Shown here: piece after piece, positions 40,331 to 50,013 of the stretch
Layout: the number at the start of each line of letters is the position of its first letter
How positions within the stretch are numbered: position 1 is the stretch's first letter
Assembly: GCA_947626165.1 (NCBI GenBank)
Contig: CANQRG010000005.1
Coordinates: 1 to 64,000, forward strand
Source: an uncultured Clostridia bacterium
Lineage (GTDB): Bacteria; Bacillota; Clostridia; Oscillospirales; Ruminococcaceae
Reading direction: 5' to 3'
Length of the DNA: 64,000 nt
Notes under the pieces: generated by a model
Databases searched by the model: none
The model's input: the letters and a program-made list of their open reading frames with translations, nothing else
Told to the model about the DNA's origin: nothing
Made by a program: the position numbers and the translations under genes

Positions 40331-41373
40331 TGCCGCAGTTGAGCGATATTGAAGTTGCAAAACGCATTAGGACAGGCACTATTGATAATCTCTACTTTTT
40401 CTATGGACATGATGTTGCTTCATTAGAGGCTTACACCAAAAGACTGATAACAAAGGTAGTGCCTAATGACAGCCAAGACTTAAATCTCCATAAATTCGAG
40501 GGCAAAAGCCTTGATTTAGGAGAACTGAGCGATGTCTGCGAGGGACTGCCTATGTTTGCAGAAAGAACCTGCATAACTATAAATGACTTGAATGTTGAGT
40601 CTTTAAATAAAGAGGATATGGCTTATTTAAAAAATATTCTTTCCGATATTCCTCAAACTACTGTCGTTATAATCTATATGACAGGTATTAATGTTTACAA
40701 GTCGAAAACAAGGCTTCTTGATAAGACGGGTAGATTTGCTGCATTTTGTTCTAAAAACGGTGTAGCCTGTGAGTTTAAGTTTAAATCACAGAATGATTTG
40801 GCTAAAATTATTATTGCAAAGGTCGAAAAGCAGGGCTCGACGATTTCAAGATCAAGCGCTGTTTATCTGGCACAGAAAACTCTTTGCGATATGCTGACGG
40901 CTAATAATGAAATTGCCAAGCTTTGCGCGTATGCAAACGGTCGTGAGATAACGAACGAGGATATAGATCTGCTCTGCTCAACTCAGGTTGAAACGGATTC
41001 TTTCAGGCTGGCTGACGCCATAGCTAGGGGTGAGGCTAGAAGAAGTTTCAGCATTTTAGACAGCCTTTACGCAGATCAGCTTGACACTGTTACAATAGTC
41101 GGCGGAATATCTGCATCGTTTATTGATCTTTACAGGGCAAGGCTTGCAAGAGATTCAAAGAGGACTTTTAAAAATGCCGCAGACGATTTCTCATACCCTA
41201 AAAATCTGGAGTTTAAAATACAGAATGCTTATAGAGATTGTTCAGTATACAAAACCGAACGGCTCAGAAAATGTATACAGTATTTAAGCGAGGCAGATCT
41301 AGATTTAAAGTCCTCAAAAACTGATTCAAGAATTATTCTTGAAAAGACTATTACAAAAATGCTTATGAGATGA
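40330..41373 (+). CDS. holA: DNA polymerase III delta subunit
   Basis: 347 residues, usual size. NLYFFYGHDVASLEAYTKRL is the start of the AAA+-like domain; MFAERTCITINDL and the C-terminal collar helices fit. Clamp-loader subunit that opens the sliding clamp. ATG 40330 overlaps the comEC stop. Confidence 0.92.
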   Translation: MPQLSDIEVAKRIRTGTIDNLYFFYGHDVASLEAYTKRLITKVVPNDSQDLNLHKFEGKSLDLGELSDVCEGLPMFAERTCITINDLNVESLNKEDMAYLKNILSDIPQTTVVIIYMTGINVYKSKTRLLDKTGRFAAFCSKNGVACEFKFKSQNDLAKIIIAKVEKQGSTISRSSAVYLAQKTLCDMLTANNEIAKLCAYANGREITNEDIDLLCSTQVETDSFRLADAIARGEARRSFSILDSLYADQLDTVTIVGGISASFIDLYRARLARDSKRTFKNAADDFSYPKNLEFKIQNAYRDCSVYKTERLRKCIQYLSEADLDLKSSKTDSRIILEKTITKMLMR

Positions 41374-41382
41374 TAAGGAAAA

Positions 41383-41973
41383 ATGATACATATTGACAAA
41401 GCTATAGTTGTAGAGGGCAAGTATGACAAGATAAAGCTGTCCTCAATATTTGACGCGCCTATTATAGTGACCGATGGGTTTGGCGTTTATAAAAATAAAG
41501 AGATATCCTCACTTATCAGGTTTTATGCCGATAACGGAGGCATTATAATTCTTACCGATTCTGATTCGGCTGGCTTTAGGATAAGAAACTATATAAAAGG
41601 TCTTGTATCTAACGATAAGATAACAAATGTGTATATTCCTGAAATTATCGGTAAAGAAAAGCGCAAGGACAAGCCTTCAAAGGAGGGTACTCTCGGTGTT
41701 GAGGGGATAGATAAGGATATAATCATCAAAGCTTTTGAAAATGCCGGAGTTATTTTTGAAAATACGGTTTCTGACAATAGAAAAAGTGATGAATGTATAA
41801 GTAATCTTGATTTATATAATTTAGGCTTAATAGGCATGAGCGGAAGCAAAAGAAAAAGGCAGGAGCTTTTAAAAGCTATGGATTTACCGAGTCATATTTC
41901 AACTAACGCTTTGCTGGAGCTTTTGAATAGGATTATGACTAAAAAAGAATTTTTAGATAAGTATTCAAAATAG
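41383..41973 (+). CDS. rnmV: ribonuclease M5
   Basis: 196 residues. The TOPRIM domain has VVEGKYDKIKL near 9-19 and ILTDSDSAGFRIRNYI near 54-69. A C-terminal domain (LYNLGLIGMSGSKRKRQELL) binds the 5S rRNA precursor. It matures 5S rRNA in Gram-positives. The gene begins nine bases after holA. Confidence 0.92.
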   Translation: MIHIDKAIVVEGKYDKIKLSSIFDAPIIVTDGFGVYKNKEISSLIRFYADNGGIIILTDSDSAGFRIRNYIKGLVSNDKITNVYIPEIIGKEKRKDKPSKEGTLGVEGIDKDIIIKAFENAGVIFENTVSDNRKSDECISNLDLYNLGLIGMSGSKRKRQELLKAMDLPSHISTNALLELLNRIMTKKEFLDKYSK

Positions 41974-41995
41974 TTTTGGGATAAGGAGGATTAGA

Positions 41996-43084
41996 ATGAA
42001 TGATGTAAAGACAGAATACAGTCATTTAATAGATTTGAATGACTATCCTGTTGAATGGTGGGAGCAGGTTGTAAATCTGGGAAAAGAGATTTACGAAAGC
42101 CCTGAAAGTTACGCACATAAGCTGGACGGAAAAATAATGGCTACTTTGTTTTATGAGCCATCTACAAGGACTCAGATGTCGTTTCAGACTGCTATGCTTA
42201 GGCTTGGCGGAACGCTTATAGGATTTGATAATCCGTCCACATCTTCTGTTGCCAAGGGAGAGAATCTTAAAGACACCACAAAGGTAGTAAGCAGTTATGC
42301 GGATGTTTTAGTTATCAGACATCCGTTGGCAGGTGCGGCAAAGGCGGCGGCTCTAGCGTCTGACTGCCCGATAATCAATGCTGGAGACGGTGGGCATCTA
42401 CATCCAACGCAGACGCTTACTGATATGCTTACTTTAAAGCTTGAGAAGGGAAGGCTTAATGATCTCACCATAGGACTTTGCGGTGATTTGAAATTCGGCA
42501 GGACGGTACATTCGCTGGTCAAGGCGATGTCCTGCTTTAGCGGTAATAAATTTGTGTTTTTCTCAACGCCAGAGTTAAGAATACCGTCTTATGTAAGGGA
42601 TATTCTCGACGCAGGCGGAATTGAATATGAGGAAATTGACGCACTGGAAAAGGGAATAGACAAGCTAGATGTTTTATATATGACAAGAATCCAAAGAGAG
42701 AGGTTTGCCTCAGAAGAGGAGTATCTTGCTCAAAAGGATATATACGTTCTTGACAAGCACAAGCTAAAGCGTTCAAAGCCTGATTTAGCGGTTTTGCATC
42801 CTCTGCCGAGAGTCGACGAAATAACCGTTGACGTTGACATTGACAGCAGAGCCTGTTATTTTAAACAAGCAAGGTACGGAGTTTTTGTGCGAATGGCGCT
42901 GATTCTTACATTGCTAGAAAATGATTGCTGTAAACCAAAGTTACTTTCGGGCAAAGAATATAAAAATGTCAAATGCTCAAATGAGAAGTGCATTACAAAC
43001 TGCGAGCATTACCTGCCGAAAAGCTTCAAGGGCTTTGGGGACAACCTTGAATGTGAATTCTGCAACGAAAGGACGCTTCTTTAA
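41996..43084 (+). CDS. pyrB: aspartate carbamoyltransferase fused to a PyrI-like zinc domain
   Basis: 362 residues. Residues 1-315 are the catalytic subunit: STRTQMSFQTAM near 59-70, HPLAGAAKAAALAS and LHPLPRVDEI. It makes carbamoyl-aspartate for pyrimidines. The last ~40 residues add CSNEKC near 327-332 and CEFC near 353-356. This C-x4-C...C-x2-C pattern is that of the zinc domain of the regulatory subunit PyrI, but the allosteric nucleotide-binding part is absent. ATG 41996 follows AAGGAGG. No pyrI gene is near. Confidence 0.92.
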   Translation: MNDVKTEYSHLIDLNDYPVEWWEQVVNLGKEIYESPESYAHKLDGKIMATLFYEPSTRTQMSFQTAMLRLGGTLIGFDNPSTSSVAKGENLKDTTKVVSSYADVLVIRHPLAGAAKAAALASDCPIINAGDGGHLHPTQTLTDMLTLKLEKGRLNDLTIGLCGDLKFGRTVHSLVKAMSCFSGNKFVFFSTPELRIPSYVRDILDAGGIEYEEIDALEKGIDKLDVLYMTRIQRERFASEEEYLAQKDIYVLDKHKLKRSKPDLAVLHPLPRVDEITVDVDIDSRACYFKQARYGVFVRMALILTLLENDCCKPKLLSGKEYKNVKCSNEKCITNCEHYLPKSFKGFGDNLECEFCNERTLL

Positions 43085-43184
43085 CTTTTAATACATATTG
43101 CCATAGATAGAGATAAGGCTGCAAAAATATAAAAATATAAAGAACAAAACAAAGCATTTTATTTAGAATGTGTAGGTACAAACA

Positions 43185-43976
43185 ATGGAAAAACAAAATA
43201 AGCAAACGTACATTTACTGGGACAGGGTAGTTATTGCTCTGTGCATTTTTGTTCTTATTATTATTTTTATAGTTATGGGTATTAAAGGGATAATAAATGC
43301 TTTTACAGATGATGAAAAAAGCAAAGCTGTGCAGGCGGCAAACACCGATACTGCACTAATTGGTGAAGGGCAGGAGCTTCTTGTCTGCATTGACGCAGGT
43401 CATGGAGGTGAGGAGGATTGCGGAGCGCTCTCTAATGACGAAAAAAGGTTTGAAAGCAATGATGATTTGAATATGGCTCTTGCCGTAGAAAAGAACCTAA
43501 AAAAGCTAGGTGCAGAAGTTCTTATGACGAGAACAGAGGATAAATATGTCGAGCTCTACAGCAGACCTGAGATGGCAAACGACGCTGGCGCGGACCTCTA
43601 TGTCTCACTTCACAGAAACAGCGCGCAAACAGGTCAGGGAGTTGAAGTTTGGGTAAATTATGACGCTCCCGACGACGACACTTTACTTGCTAAGAATATT
43701 TTAGAAGGTCTTGACGAAGTGGGGATAAGCCAGAACAGGGGAGTACAGTACGGATATCAAGGCTATGACCCCACTGCGAAGGTAAATTATGTAGTCAATG
43801 AGAAATCAAATATGCCTAGCTGTCTTGTTGAACTTGGTTTTATTACCGACGACGAGGACAACAGGCTTTTTGACGAAAACCTTGACGCTTATGCAAAATC
43901 AATAGCGGAGTCTATAGTTAAATCTGCTGAAGAATTGAATATGGTAGAGATAAGCAATAAAGCTGAAAAAAATTAA
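43185..43976 (+). CDS. N-acetylmuramoyl-L-alanine amidase (Amidase_3), membrane-anchored
   Basis: 263 residues. An N-terminal transmembrane helix (about 15-37) places the enzyme outside. The amidase-3 domain has zinc His in CIDAGHGG near 68-75, a Glu around 89, SLHRNS near 142-147 and the catalytic Glu in VELGF near 208-212. It cleaves the peptide from muramic acid in the wall. Position and anchor suggest a chromosomal wall-turnover or spore enzyme (CwlD type), not a phage lysin. The ATG has no clear ribosome site. Confidence 0.88.
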   Translation: MEKQNKQTYIYWDRVVIALCIFVLIIIFIVMGIKGIINAFTDDEKSKAVQAANTDTALIGEGQELLVCIDAGHGGEEDCGALSNDEKRFESNDDLNMALAVEKNLKKLGAEVLMTRTEDKYVELYSRPEMANDAGADLYVSLHRNSAQTGQGVEVWVNYDAPDDDTLLAKNILEGLDEVGISQNRGVQYGYQGYDPTAKVNYVVNEKSNMPSCLVELGFITDDEDNRLFDENLDAYAKSIAESIVKSAEELNMVEISNKAEKN

Positions 43977-43977
43977 C

Positions 43978-44229
43978 CGGCGAGCCGCCGGTGGCACTCT
44001 GCCTTTGGATAGTTTGTAATGTGTGTTTACTTTGAGCAACGGCAGGCTAGTATATAGATACAAGAGGCTAGAATTCATAAGCAAGACGGCGAACCGCCGG
44101 TGGCACTCTGCCTTTGGGAAGTTAGTAATGTGTGTTTACTTTGAGCAACGGCAGGCTAGTATATAGGTACAAGAAGCTAGAATTCAGAACAAGACGGCGA
44201 GCCACCAGTAGCTCTCTGCCTTTGGAAAG
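43978..44229 (+). repeat. two and a third tandem copies of a 109-bp intergenic repeat
   Basis: Units begin at 43978, 44087 and 44195 (109 and 108 bases, then about 35). Each opens with CGGCGARCCGCCGGTGGCAC (palindromic in copy 1) and continues CTGCCTTTGG. The first two are nearly identical through TTTACTTTGAGCAACGGCAG and a GAATTC-containing end. Part of the same motif appears at 26740-26764. Confidence 0.8.
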
Positions 44230-44255
44230 TTTTGTTTGACGGCGAATATGTTTAA

Positions 44256-44291
44256 AAAAATCCTGAGAGATAAAAATTTCTCAGGATTTTA
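44256..44291. terminator. bidirectional terminator
   Basis: AAAAATCCTGAGA pairs with TCTCAGGATTTT; it closes the leftward SPFH gene and any rightward transcript from the repeats. Confidence 0.8.
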
Positions 44292-44308
44292 TATATATTA
44301 AATTAGTT

Positions 44309-45241
44309 TTATTTGTTTTCGCCTGAAATTACTTCTTTAAGCCCTGCGGCAAGACCTGCAAGCCCTTGAATTTCAGAAGGGATAATGATTTTTGTTGCCT
44401 TTCCGTCGGCGGCTTTCTGGAACGCCTCTAGGCTCTTTAGCTGAATGACCTGCTCGTTTGGATTAGCCTCGTTCAGCTTTTTGATACTGTCTGCAAGGGC
44501 TAGCTGTACCGTTTCAATAGCCTTTGCTTCACCCTCTGCCTCAAGTATTTTCTTTTGCTTGATAGCGTCAGCTCTTAAAATTTCAGCCTGCTTTTCAGCT
44601 TCGGCGGCAAGGATTTTTGATTCTTTTTCACCCTCGGCAACTAAGATAGCTGACTTCTTTTCACCTTCAGCCTGCAAAATCTTTTCACGTCTTTCACGCT
44701 CGGCTTTCATCTGCTTTTCCATAGCGTCTTGAATCTCACGCGGAGGAAGTATATTTTTTAGCTCAACCCGGTTCACCTTGATTCCCCAGCGGTCGGTCGC
44801 CTCGTCAAGTATGACTGTGATCTTTGTGTTTATCGTATCACGAGAGGTCAGCGTTGCGTCTAGCTCAAGCTCGCCTATGATGTTACGCAGGGTCGTGGCA
44901 GTTAAATTCTCTATTGCAGAAAGCGGTCGCTCAACACCGTATGTGTACTGCTTAGCGTCTGTTACCTGGAAGAACACAACAGTGTCGATCTGCATTGTTA
45001 CGTTATCCTTTGTGATGACCGCCTGTGGTTTGAAGTCAACAACCTGCTCTTTGATTGACACCTTCTTTGCTACTCTGTCGACAAAGGGAATCAAAAAGTG
45101 CAGTCCTGTCTGCCAGGAGACACGGTATGCCCCGAACCTCTCGATCACATACACCTGCGCCTGTGGAACGATTTTTATACATGCAATAATTATAAGAAGT
45201 ATTACTGCAAGTACAATGATAATTGGAATATAGTCCTCCAT
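44309..45241 (-). CDS. SPFH/Band-7 membrane scaffold (QmcA/stomatin-like)
   Basis: 310 residues. One N-terminal transmembrane helix (about 5-25). The SPFH domain begins QAQVYVIERFGAYRVSWQTG and includes TATTLRNIIGELELDATLTS. A long Ala/Glu/Lys coiled coil (AEGEKKSAILVAEGEKESKI) follows. ATG 45241 lies after GGAGGT; an upstream ATG is inside that site. It forms an operon with NfeD just upstream, the classic stomatin-NfeD pair for membrane microdomains. Confidence 0.92.
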   Translation of the reverse strand: MEDYIPIIIVLAVILLIIIACIKIVPQAQVYVIERFGAYRVSWQTGLHFLIPFVDRVAKKVSIKEQVVDFKPQAVITKDNVTMQIDTVVFFQVTDAKQYTYGVERPLSAIENLTATTLRNIIGELELDATLTSRDTINTKITVILDEATDRWGIKVNRVELKNILPPREIQDAMEKQMKAERERREKILQAEGEKKSAILVAEGEKESKILAAEAEKQAEILRADAIKQKKILEAEGEAKAIETVQLALADSIKKLNEANPNEQVIQLKSLEAFQKAADGKATKIIIPSEIQGLAGLAAGLKEVISGENK

Positions 45242-45279
45242 AAAAAATACCTCCATATTTATTATTAAAGTTTCTTGCT

Positions 45280-45714
45280 TCAGTTATTAATTTTTACATA
45301 GAGCTTTGAGCCTTCAATTTTAGTAACTGTCACGAGAGAATCCTTTTCTATTATCTCACCCGTGTCTGAAATTGCCGTCCAGTCTACGCCATCGAGCCTT
45401 ACACGGCCTGTAGCTTTCAAGTTATCAATGTCCTCAATTACTTTTGCCGTTTTTCCGATAATTATTTTAATATTAGTATCTATATTATTTTTTGCGTGCT
45501 TTTTGGCAATAGGTCTTGTGCAGATAAGAAGTATAGCCGACACAAGAATAAACACTAAAAGCTGTATCCACAGAGGAACATCAAATGCTGATAAAACCAG
45601 TGCCACAAGAGAGCCTGCGGCAAACCAAATAGAAATTAACGCCATAGAAGTAGCAAACTCAACAGCAGCAAATAAAACGAATGCAATTAGCCACATATAA
45701 AGATATGTTTCCAT
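45280..45714 (-). CDS. NfeD-like membrane protein
   Basis: 144 residues from ATG 45714. Helices about 3-75, then an OB-fold (GKTAKVIEDIDNLKATGRVR; GVDWTAISDTGEIIEKDSLV). Partner of the SPFH protein at 44309, 38 bases upstream of it. Short form without the ClpP-like protease domain. Confidence 0.9.
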   Translation of the reverse strand: METYLYMWLIAFVLFAAVEFATSMALISIWFAAGSLVALVLSAFDVPLWIQLLVFILVSAILLICTRPIAKKHAKNNIDTNIKIIIGKTAKVIEDIDNLKATGRVRLDGVDWTAISDTGEIIEKDSLVTVTKIEGSKLYVKINN

Positions 45715-45782
45715 ATTTATCACCAATCAAATAATTAAATATAAATTTATTGCTTATTAAGAAGTAGAATTACTTCTTTTGA

Positions 45783-45811
45783 ATTATAACACAACATAAG
45801 AAAAAATACAA
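45783..45811 (-). promoter_or_regulatory. promoter of the NfeD-SPFH operon
   Basis: On the minus strand TTGTAT, 17 bases, TATAAT. A perfect hairpin (AAGAAGTA, GAAT, TACTTCTT, 45759-45778) lies in the leader. Confidence 0.6.
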
Positions 45812-45872
45812 TCGGAAATTTTTTATTAACATAGGCTTTAAACTGGCAGATTCATAATTGTCTACAAAACAT

Positions 45873-45905
45873 TAAAGCGTTCGAAATTTTTTCCGAACGC
45901 TTTTG
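45873..45905 (-). terminator. terminator of the GH31 gene
   Basis: AAAGCGTTCG pairs with CGAACGCTTT around a T-rich loop, about 40 bases past the stop at 45945. Confidence 0.7.
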
Positions 45906-45944
45906 CAGTGTAAACATTTTATTCAAATTAGAATTCAACTTGCT

Positions 45945-48290
45945 TTAAAGTTCAATAATAACCTTTCCGCCAAAGTTTGGAGTGATTTCTATTGATTTAT
46001 CTGTGCCAGCAACAGTAATAGTAAATGAAGAATCTGTATTAGTGTATTCACATTCTATCTTGTTGCCGTTTCTCTTAGCTGTTAACTCAAATACCTTGTT
46101 TGTTTCTTTATCATACACAGGGCAAACAGCAGATTTACCATCATCTAGGTTGTAAATTGTAAAGTTTGTGCCGCTTACATAATCGTATTCAAAGTCGCGC
46201 TCAAAGTTACCGAACGGAATAATTGAATTAGGTTTAGCAAGCGCAGGAATTTCAAAATAGCTGCAATTGTGTCTGTACCATTTACCGCCCTCAAGCGTCT
46301 TACCTGTAATGATGTCGGTCCAATTGCCTTCCGGCACATAATACTCAGCAATACCCTCATCGTTAAGAATAGGAGCAACGAGAATGTTGTCACCGAACAT
46401 ATACTGCCTGTCAAGAGTCAGACAGGTTGGGTCGTCTGCATAATCTATGACCATAGCCCTCATCATAGGAACTCCCACATTGTGCGTTTTGATAGCCTGT
46501 GCAAAGATGTAAGGCATTAGTTTTCCCTTTAACTCTGTGAAGAATTTCAGAACATCGCACGATTCCTCGTCAAACAGCCACGGCACTCTGTAGCTTTGAT
46601 TTCCGTGAAGTCTTGAGTGAGTTGAGAACAGTCCGAAAGCCGCCCATCTCTTGTAAATGTCAGGTGTAGCGGTAGCCTCAAAGCCTGACATATCGTGGCT
46701 GAAGAAGCCAAATCCTGAAAGTGAAAGTGAAAGTCCGCCTCTGATAGTTTCTGCCATTGATGAGTATTCAGCAGAGCAGTCGCCGCCCCAGTGAACAGGG
46801 AATTGCTGTCCTCCTGCCGTTGCAGAACGTGCAAACAGACAAGCCTTGTTCTCACCGTAATAATCTTTAAGAACATTGAATACAGTCTTGTTGTAAAGGT
46901 GTGTGTAGAAGTTGTGCATCTTTATAGGGTCAGAGCCGTCGAAATAAACGATATCTTTAGTAGGTATTCTCTCGCCGAAGTCGGTCTTGAAGCAGTCTAC
47001 ACCCATATCGCAGAGCGCTTTCAGCTTTGATGCGTACCACTCGCAAGCCGCCGGATTTGTAAAGTCAACAAGCGCCATACCCGGCTGCCATTCATCAGCC
47101 TGAAATACGTCCCCGTTTTTCTTCTTAACAAAATATCCGTTTGCCATTCCTTCGTCAAACAGCTTTGAACGCTGTGCTATGTATGGGTTTATCCATACGC
47201 AGGTGTGGAGACCTTTTTCCTTGTGCAGACGTTCAAGCATAGCAGGCGGGTCAGGGAACTGAGACTTATCCCACTCAAAATTGCACCATTCAAACTCTTT
47301 CATCCAGAAGCAGTCAAAGTGGAACACCTGTAAAGGAATATTTCTCTCAGCCATACCGTCAATAAATGAAGTTATCGTTTCTTCGTCATATGTTGTTGTG
47401 AAAGAAGTTGTCAGCCACAGACCGAATGTGTATGCTGGAGGGAGCGCAGGCTTTCCTGTGAGATTTGTGTAACCCTCTAAAACCTGAGTGAGATTCTCTC
47501 CGCCGAAAATAAAGTATTCAAGCTCCTCGCCGGGAACAGTAAAAGAAACCTTTGATACCGTATCAGAAGCTACCTCATATGAAACCTTATCCGAACTGTT
47601 TACAAAAACGCCGTAGTTTCTTGAAGATGTGTAGAAAGGAATACTCTTATAGCTTTGGTCAGAACAGGTACCGCCGTCAGCGTTCCATATCTCAACATTC
47701 TGACCGTTTTTGGTGAATGTAGTGAACTTCTCACCGAAGCCGTAAATATATTCTCCGACTGAAAGCTGTAACTGTTCACGTAGGTATGTCGTGTGAGGAT
47801 CCTGCGGATAGCTCCAGAATGTATCGTCCTCTTGCTTAGCAAGTCTTGCGTTAGCTTTGAACTGACTCTCTTTAACTAATGTAGTTGCTCTCCATGCGCC
47901 GCCAGTCAATAGTTTGTCTTCGTAGTAATACTGAACGCTCCAGTTATCTTTAGAAATAACTACCTTTGTCTTACCTGTGATAAGCTCAACGCTGTTTTCG
48001 TTTTCATTGATTGTGGGCTTATAACCGTAATCCTCGTTCAGTTCAAAATGAGGTCCGTGGTCTACAGTACCCTTGTAGTGTGTAATGTGTACCTTGATGC
48101 AGTTCTCCATCGTAGAAGAATAAGTGATTTCAAGGTTAGGTCCTCCAAGAGTCATAGCTCTGTTGTAGATTTTTGAGGGCGTTGCTACAACCTTGATTGC
48201 ATTTTCTGTTGTTTCAATAACGTATGCCTCGTTCACATAATTGACTTCATAGCCTCGTTCTGTAAGCCAAAATCCATCTGAGAATTTCAT
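45945..48290 (-). CDS. yicI: GH31 alpha-xylosidase (YicI-like)
   Basis: 781 residues, the usual length of YicI. The N-terminal beta-sandwich ends near GEYIYGFGEKFTTFTKNGQN, and the barrel follows. DCFKTDFGERIP near 422-433 holds the nucleophile Asp, and HWGGDCSAEYSSM near 492-504 the acid/base Asp. FHFDCFWMKEFEWCNFEWD is typical of alpha-xylosidases. No signal peptide, so it should trim imported xyloglucan-type oligosaccharides in the cytoplasm. ATG 48290 follows GGAGGAGAAAG. No transporter or regulator is adjacent; an alpha-glucosidase activity is possible. Confidence 0.9.
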   Translation of the reverse strand: MKFSDGFWLTERGYEVNYVNEAYVIETTENAIKVVATPSKIYNRAMTLGGPNLEITYSSTMENCIKVHITHYKGTVDHGPHFELNEDYGYKPTINENENSVELITGKTKVVISKDNWSVQYYYEDKLLTGGAWRATTLVKESQFKANARLAKQEDDTFWSYPQDPHTTYLREQLQLSVGEYIYGFGEKFTTFTKNGQNVEIWNADGGTCSDQSYKSIPFYTSSRNYGVFVNSSDKVSYEVASDTVSKVSFTVPGEELEYFIFGGENLTQVLEGYTNLTGKPALPPAYTFGLWLTTSFTTTYDEETITSFIDGMAERNIPLQVFHFDCFWMKEFEWCNFEWDKSQFPDPPAMLERLHKEKGLHTCVWINPYIAQRSKLFDEGMANGYFVKKKNGDVFQADEWQPGMALVDFTNPAACEWYASKLKALCDMGVDCFKTDFGERIPTKDIVYFDGSDPIKMHNFYTHLYNKTVFNVLKDYYGENKACLFARSATAGGQQFPVHWGGDCSAEYSSMAETIRGGLSLSLSGFGFFSHDMSGFEATATPDIYKRWAAFGLFSTHSRLHGNQSYRVPWLFDEESCDVLKFFTELKGKLMPYIFAQAIKTHNVGVPMMRAMVIDYADDPTCLTLDRQYMFGDNILVAPILNDEGIAEYYVPEGNWTDIITGKTLEGGKWYRHNCSYFEIPALAKPNSIIPFGNFERDFEYDYVSGTNFTIYNLDDGKSAVCPVYDKETNKVFELTAKRNGNKIECEYTNTDSSFTITVAGTDKSIEITPNFGGKVIIEL

Positions 48291-48613
48291 ATCTTTCTCC
48301 TCCTGCTTAAAATTTTAATTAAGAAAATACATTTTAACCATACAGTATTTTCAGAATCCCTTTTTAATGACTATATAATTTTGTCATTGTTTACATTGTA
48401 GCACATAATTTACATAAATAATAGTCCTTTTTTAACTTGTTTTTGTCAATTATTGTGCAGAGAGTAATATGCGTATTTTTACAAGATATAATGTCAAGTT
48501 GCTTTTACCTCAGTTTCTGCGTAAAAAGTTAATACGCAAGAAAGGTGTTTGGAATTTTTCGGACGCTTTTCTTGTACTTGATATTTTGTCAGCCAAAATT
48601 TACGAATTTTATA

Positions 48614-48642
48614 TTTACTTTCTATGCACTTTATGGTATACT
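48614..48642 (+). promoter_or_regulatory. promoter of the pyrH-frr-uppS operon
   Basis: TTTACT, 17 bases, TATACT, ending 30 bases before the GTG of pyrH. Confidence 0.65.
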
Positions 48643-48672
48643 ATAAAAAATACGAACAAAGGGTGTGTTCTG

Positions 48673-49386
48673 GTGAAACCGAAGTATAACAGAATTCTTT
48701 TGAAGTTGAGCGGAGAGGCTTTGGCAGGCAATAAGCAGATGGGCTTGAGTTATGATGTTATAACTTCATTCGGCAAGGCAATAAAAAAGACTGTTGATGC
48801 AGGTGTTGAAGTCGGTATAGTAGTCGGCGGAGGAAATTTCTGGAGAGGGCGTTCAAGCGGAGCAATGGACAGAACAAGGGCAGACCATATCGGAATGTTA
48901 GCCACGGCTATGAATGCTCTTGCGGTTGCAGACGGTTTAGAGAACTGCGGATTAGAGGTAAGGGTACAGACGGCAATATCAATGCCTCAGGTAGCGGAGC
49001 CGTATATCAGAAACCGTGCTATGCGACATTTTGAAAAGGGGAGAGTAGTTATATTCGGCTGCGGAACAGGAAATCCGTTTTTCTCAACAGACACGGCAGC
49101 GGCTTTGAGGGCGGCTGAAATTGAGGCTGATATATTCTTTAAAGCAACGATGGTCGACGGAGTGTATGATAAAGATCCGCATAAGTTCTCAGACGCAGTA
49201 AAGTATGACGAACTTTCGTTTGATGAGATTTTGTCAAAAGGTTTAAAGGTAATGGATTCTACAGCGGCGGCAATGTGTAAGGATAACGATATACCGATTT
49301 ATGTGTTCGATTTAGCTGACCCTGAAAACATATACAGAGCTTGTATGGGCGAGTCTGTAGGCACAAAGGTAACGAACAGAAAGTAG
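48673..49386 (+). CDS. pyrH: UMP kinase
   Basis: 237 residues from GTG 48673, after AAAGGG; the frame is open for 68 more codons upstream but that part contains the promoter. [44 protein letters not shown] and [12 protein letters not shown] are the kinase signatures. It phosphorylates UMP to UDP in a hexamer. First gene of the housekeeping run. Confidence 0.95.
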   Translation: MKPKYNRILLKLSGEALAGNKQMGLSYDVITSFGKAIKKTVDAGVEVGIVVGGGNFWRGRSSGAMDRTRADHIGMLATAMNALAVADGLENCGLEVRVQTAISMPQVAEPYIRNRAMRHFEKGRVVIFGCGTGNPFFSTDTAAALRAAEIEADIFFKATMVDGVYDKDPHKFSDAVKYDELSFDEILSKGLKVMDSTAAAMCKDNDIPIYVFDLADPENIYRACMGESVGTKVTNRK

Positions 49387-49421
49387 TACATAATAAAAAA
49401 TTAACATAAAGGAGAATTCTT

Positions 49422-49976
49422 ATGAAAGAAGTATTAAATAAAGCTGAAGAAAAGATGAACAAGACTGTAAATGCTCTAAAAAATGAGTTTGCTTCTATCA
49501 GAGCAGGCAGAGCCAACCCATCGGTATTGGATAAGGTGCTGGTAGATTATTACGGAACGCCTACACCTGTAAATCAAATGGCGGCGGTTTCGGTATCGGA
49601 GGCAAGGGTTTTGGTTATTCAGCCGTGGGATAAGAGCCTTATCAAAGCTATTGAAAAGGCTATACAAGCGTCTGACATCGGTATAAATCCTTCAAACGAC
49701 GGCAATGTTATAAGACTTACATTCCCTCAGCTTACAGAGGACAGGAGAAAGGAAATCGTAAAGGATTTGAAAAAGTACGGTGAGGAGGCAAAGGTTGCGA
49801 TACGTTCTGCTCGTCGTGACGCTAACGATAAGCTAAAAGCTAAGAAGAAAAACTCTGAGCTTACTGAGGACGATTTAAAAAATGGCGAGGATAAAACTCA
49901 AAAGCTGACCGATAAATTCACAAAAATTATCGACGAGGTAGTTGCAGAAAAGGAAAAGGAAGTTTTATCTATCTAG
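49422..49976 (+). CDS. frr: ribosome recycling factor
   Basis: 184 residues, exact family size. IRAGRANPSVLDKVLVDYYG and LTEDRRKEIVKDLKKYGEEA are conserved. With EF-G it splits post-termination ribosomes. ATG 49422 follows AAAGGAGA; usual partner of pyrH. Confidence 0.97.
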   Translation: MKEVLNKAEEKMNKTVNALKNEFASIRAGRANPSVLDKVLVDYYGTPTPVNQMAAVSVSEARVLVIQPWDKSLIKAIEKAIQASDIGINPSNDGNVIRLTFPQLTEDRRKEIVKDLKKYGEEAKVAIRSARRDANDKLKAKKKNSELTEDDLKNGEDKTQKLTDKFTKIIDEVVAEKEKEVLSI

Positions 49977-50013
49977 TAAGAATAGCGTTCTGACTTTATC
50001 GGAGGTTTAAAGC

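Noticed and set aside
43185-43976. Amidase as prophage endolysin
   Set aside because: It lies 16 kb outside the att sites and has a membrane anchor typical of host enzymes.
43978-44229. Tandem repeats as CRISPR
   Set aside because: The whole 109-bp unit repeats; there are no unique spacers.
48469-48672. N-terminal extension of UMP kinase
   Set aside because: It contains the promoter and is not part of the conserved protein; GTG 48673 has the ribosome site.
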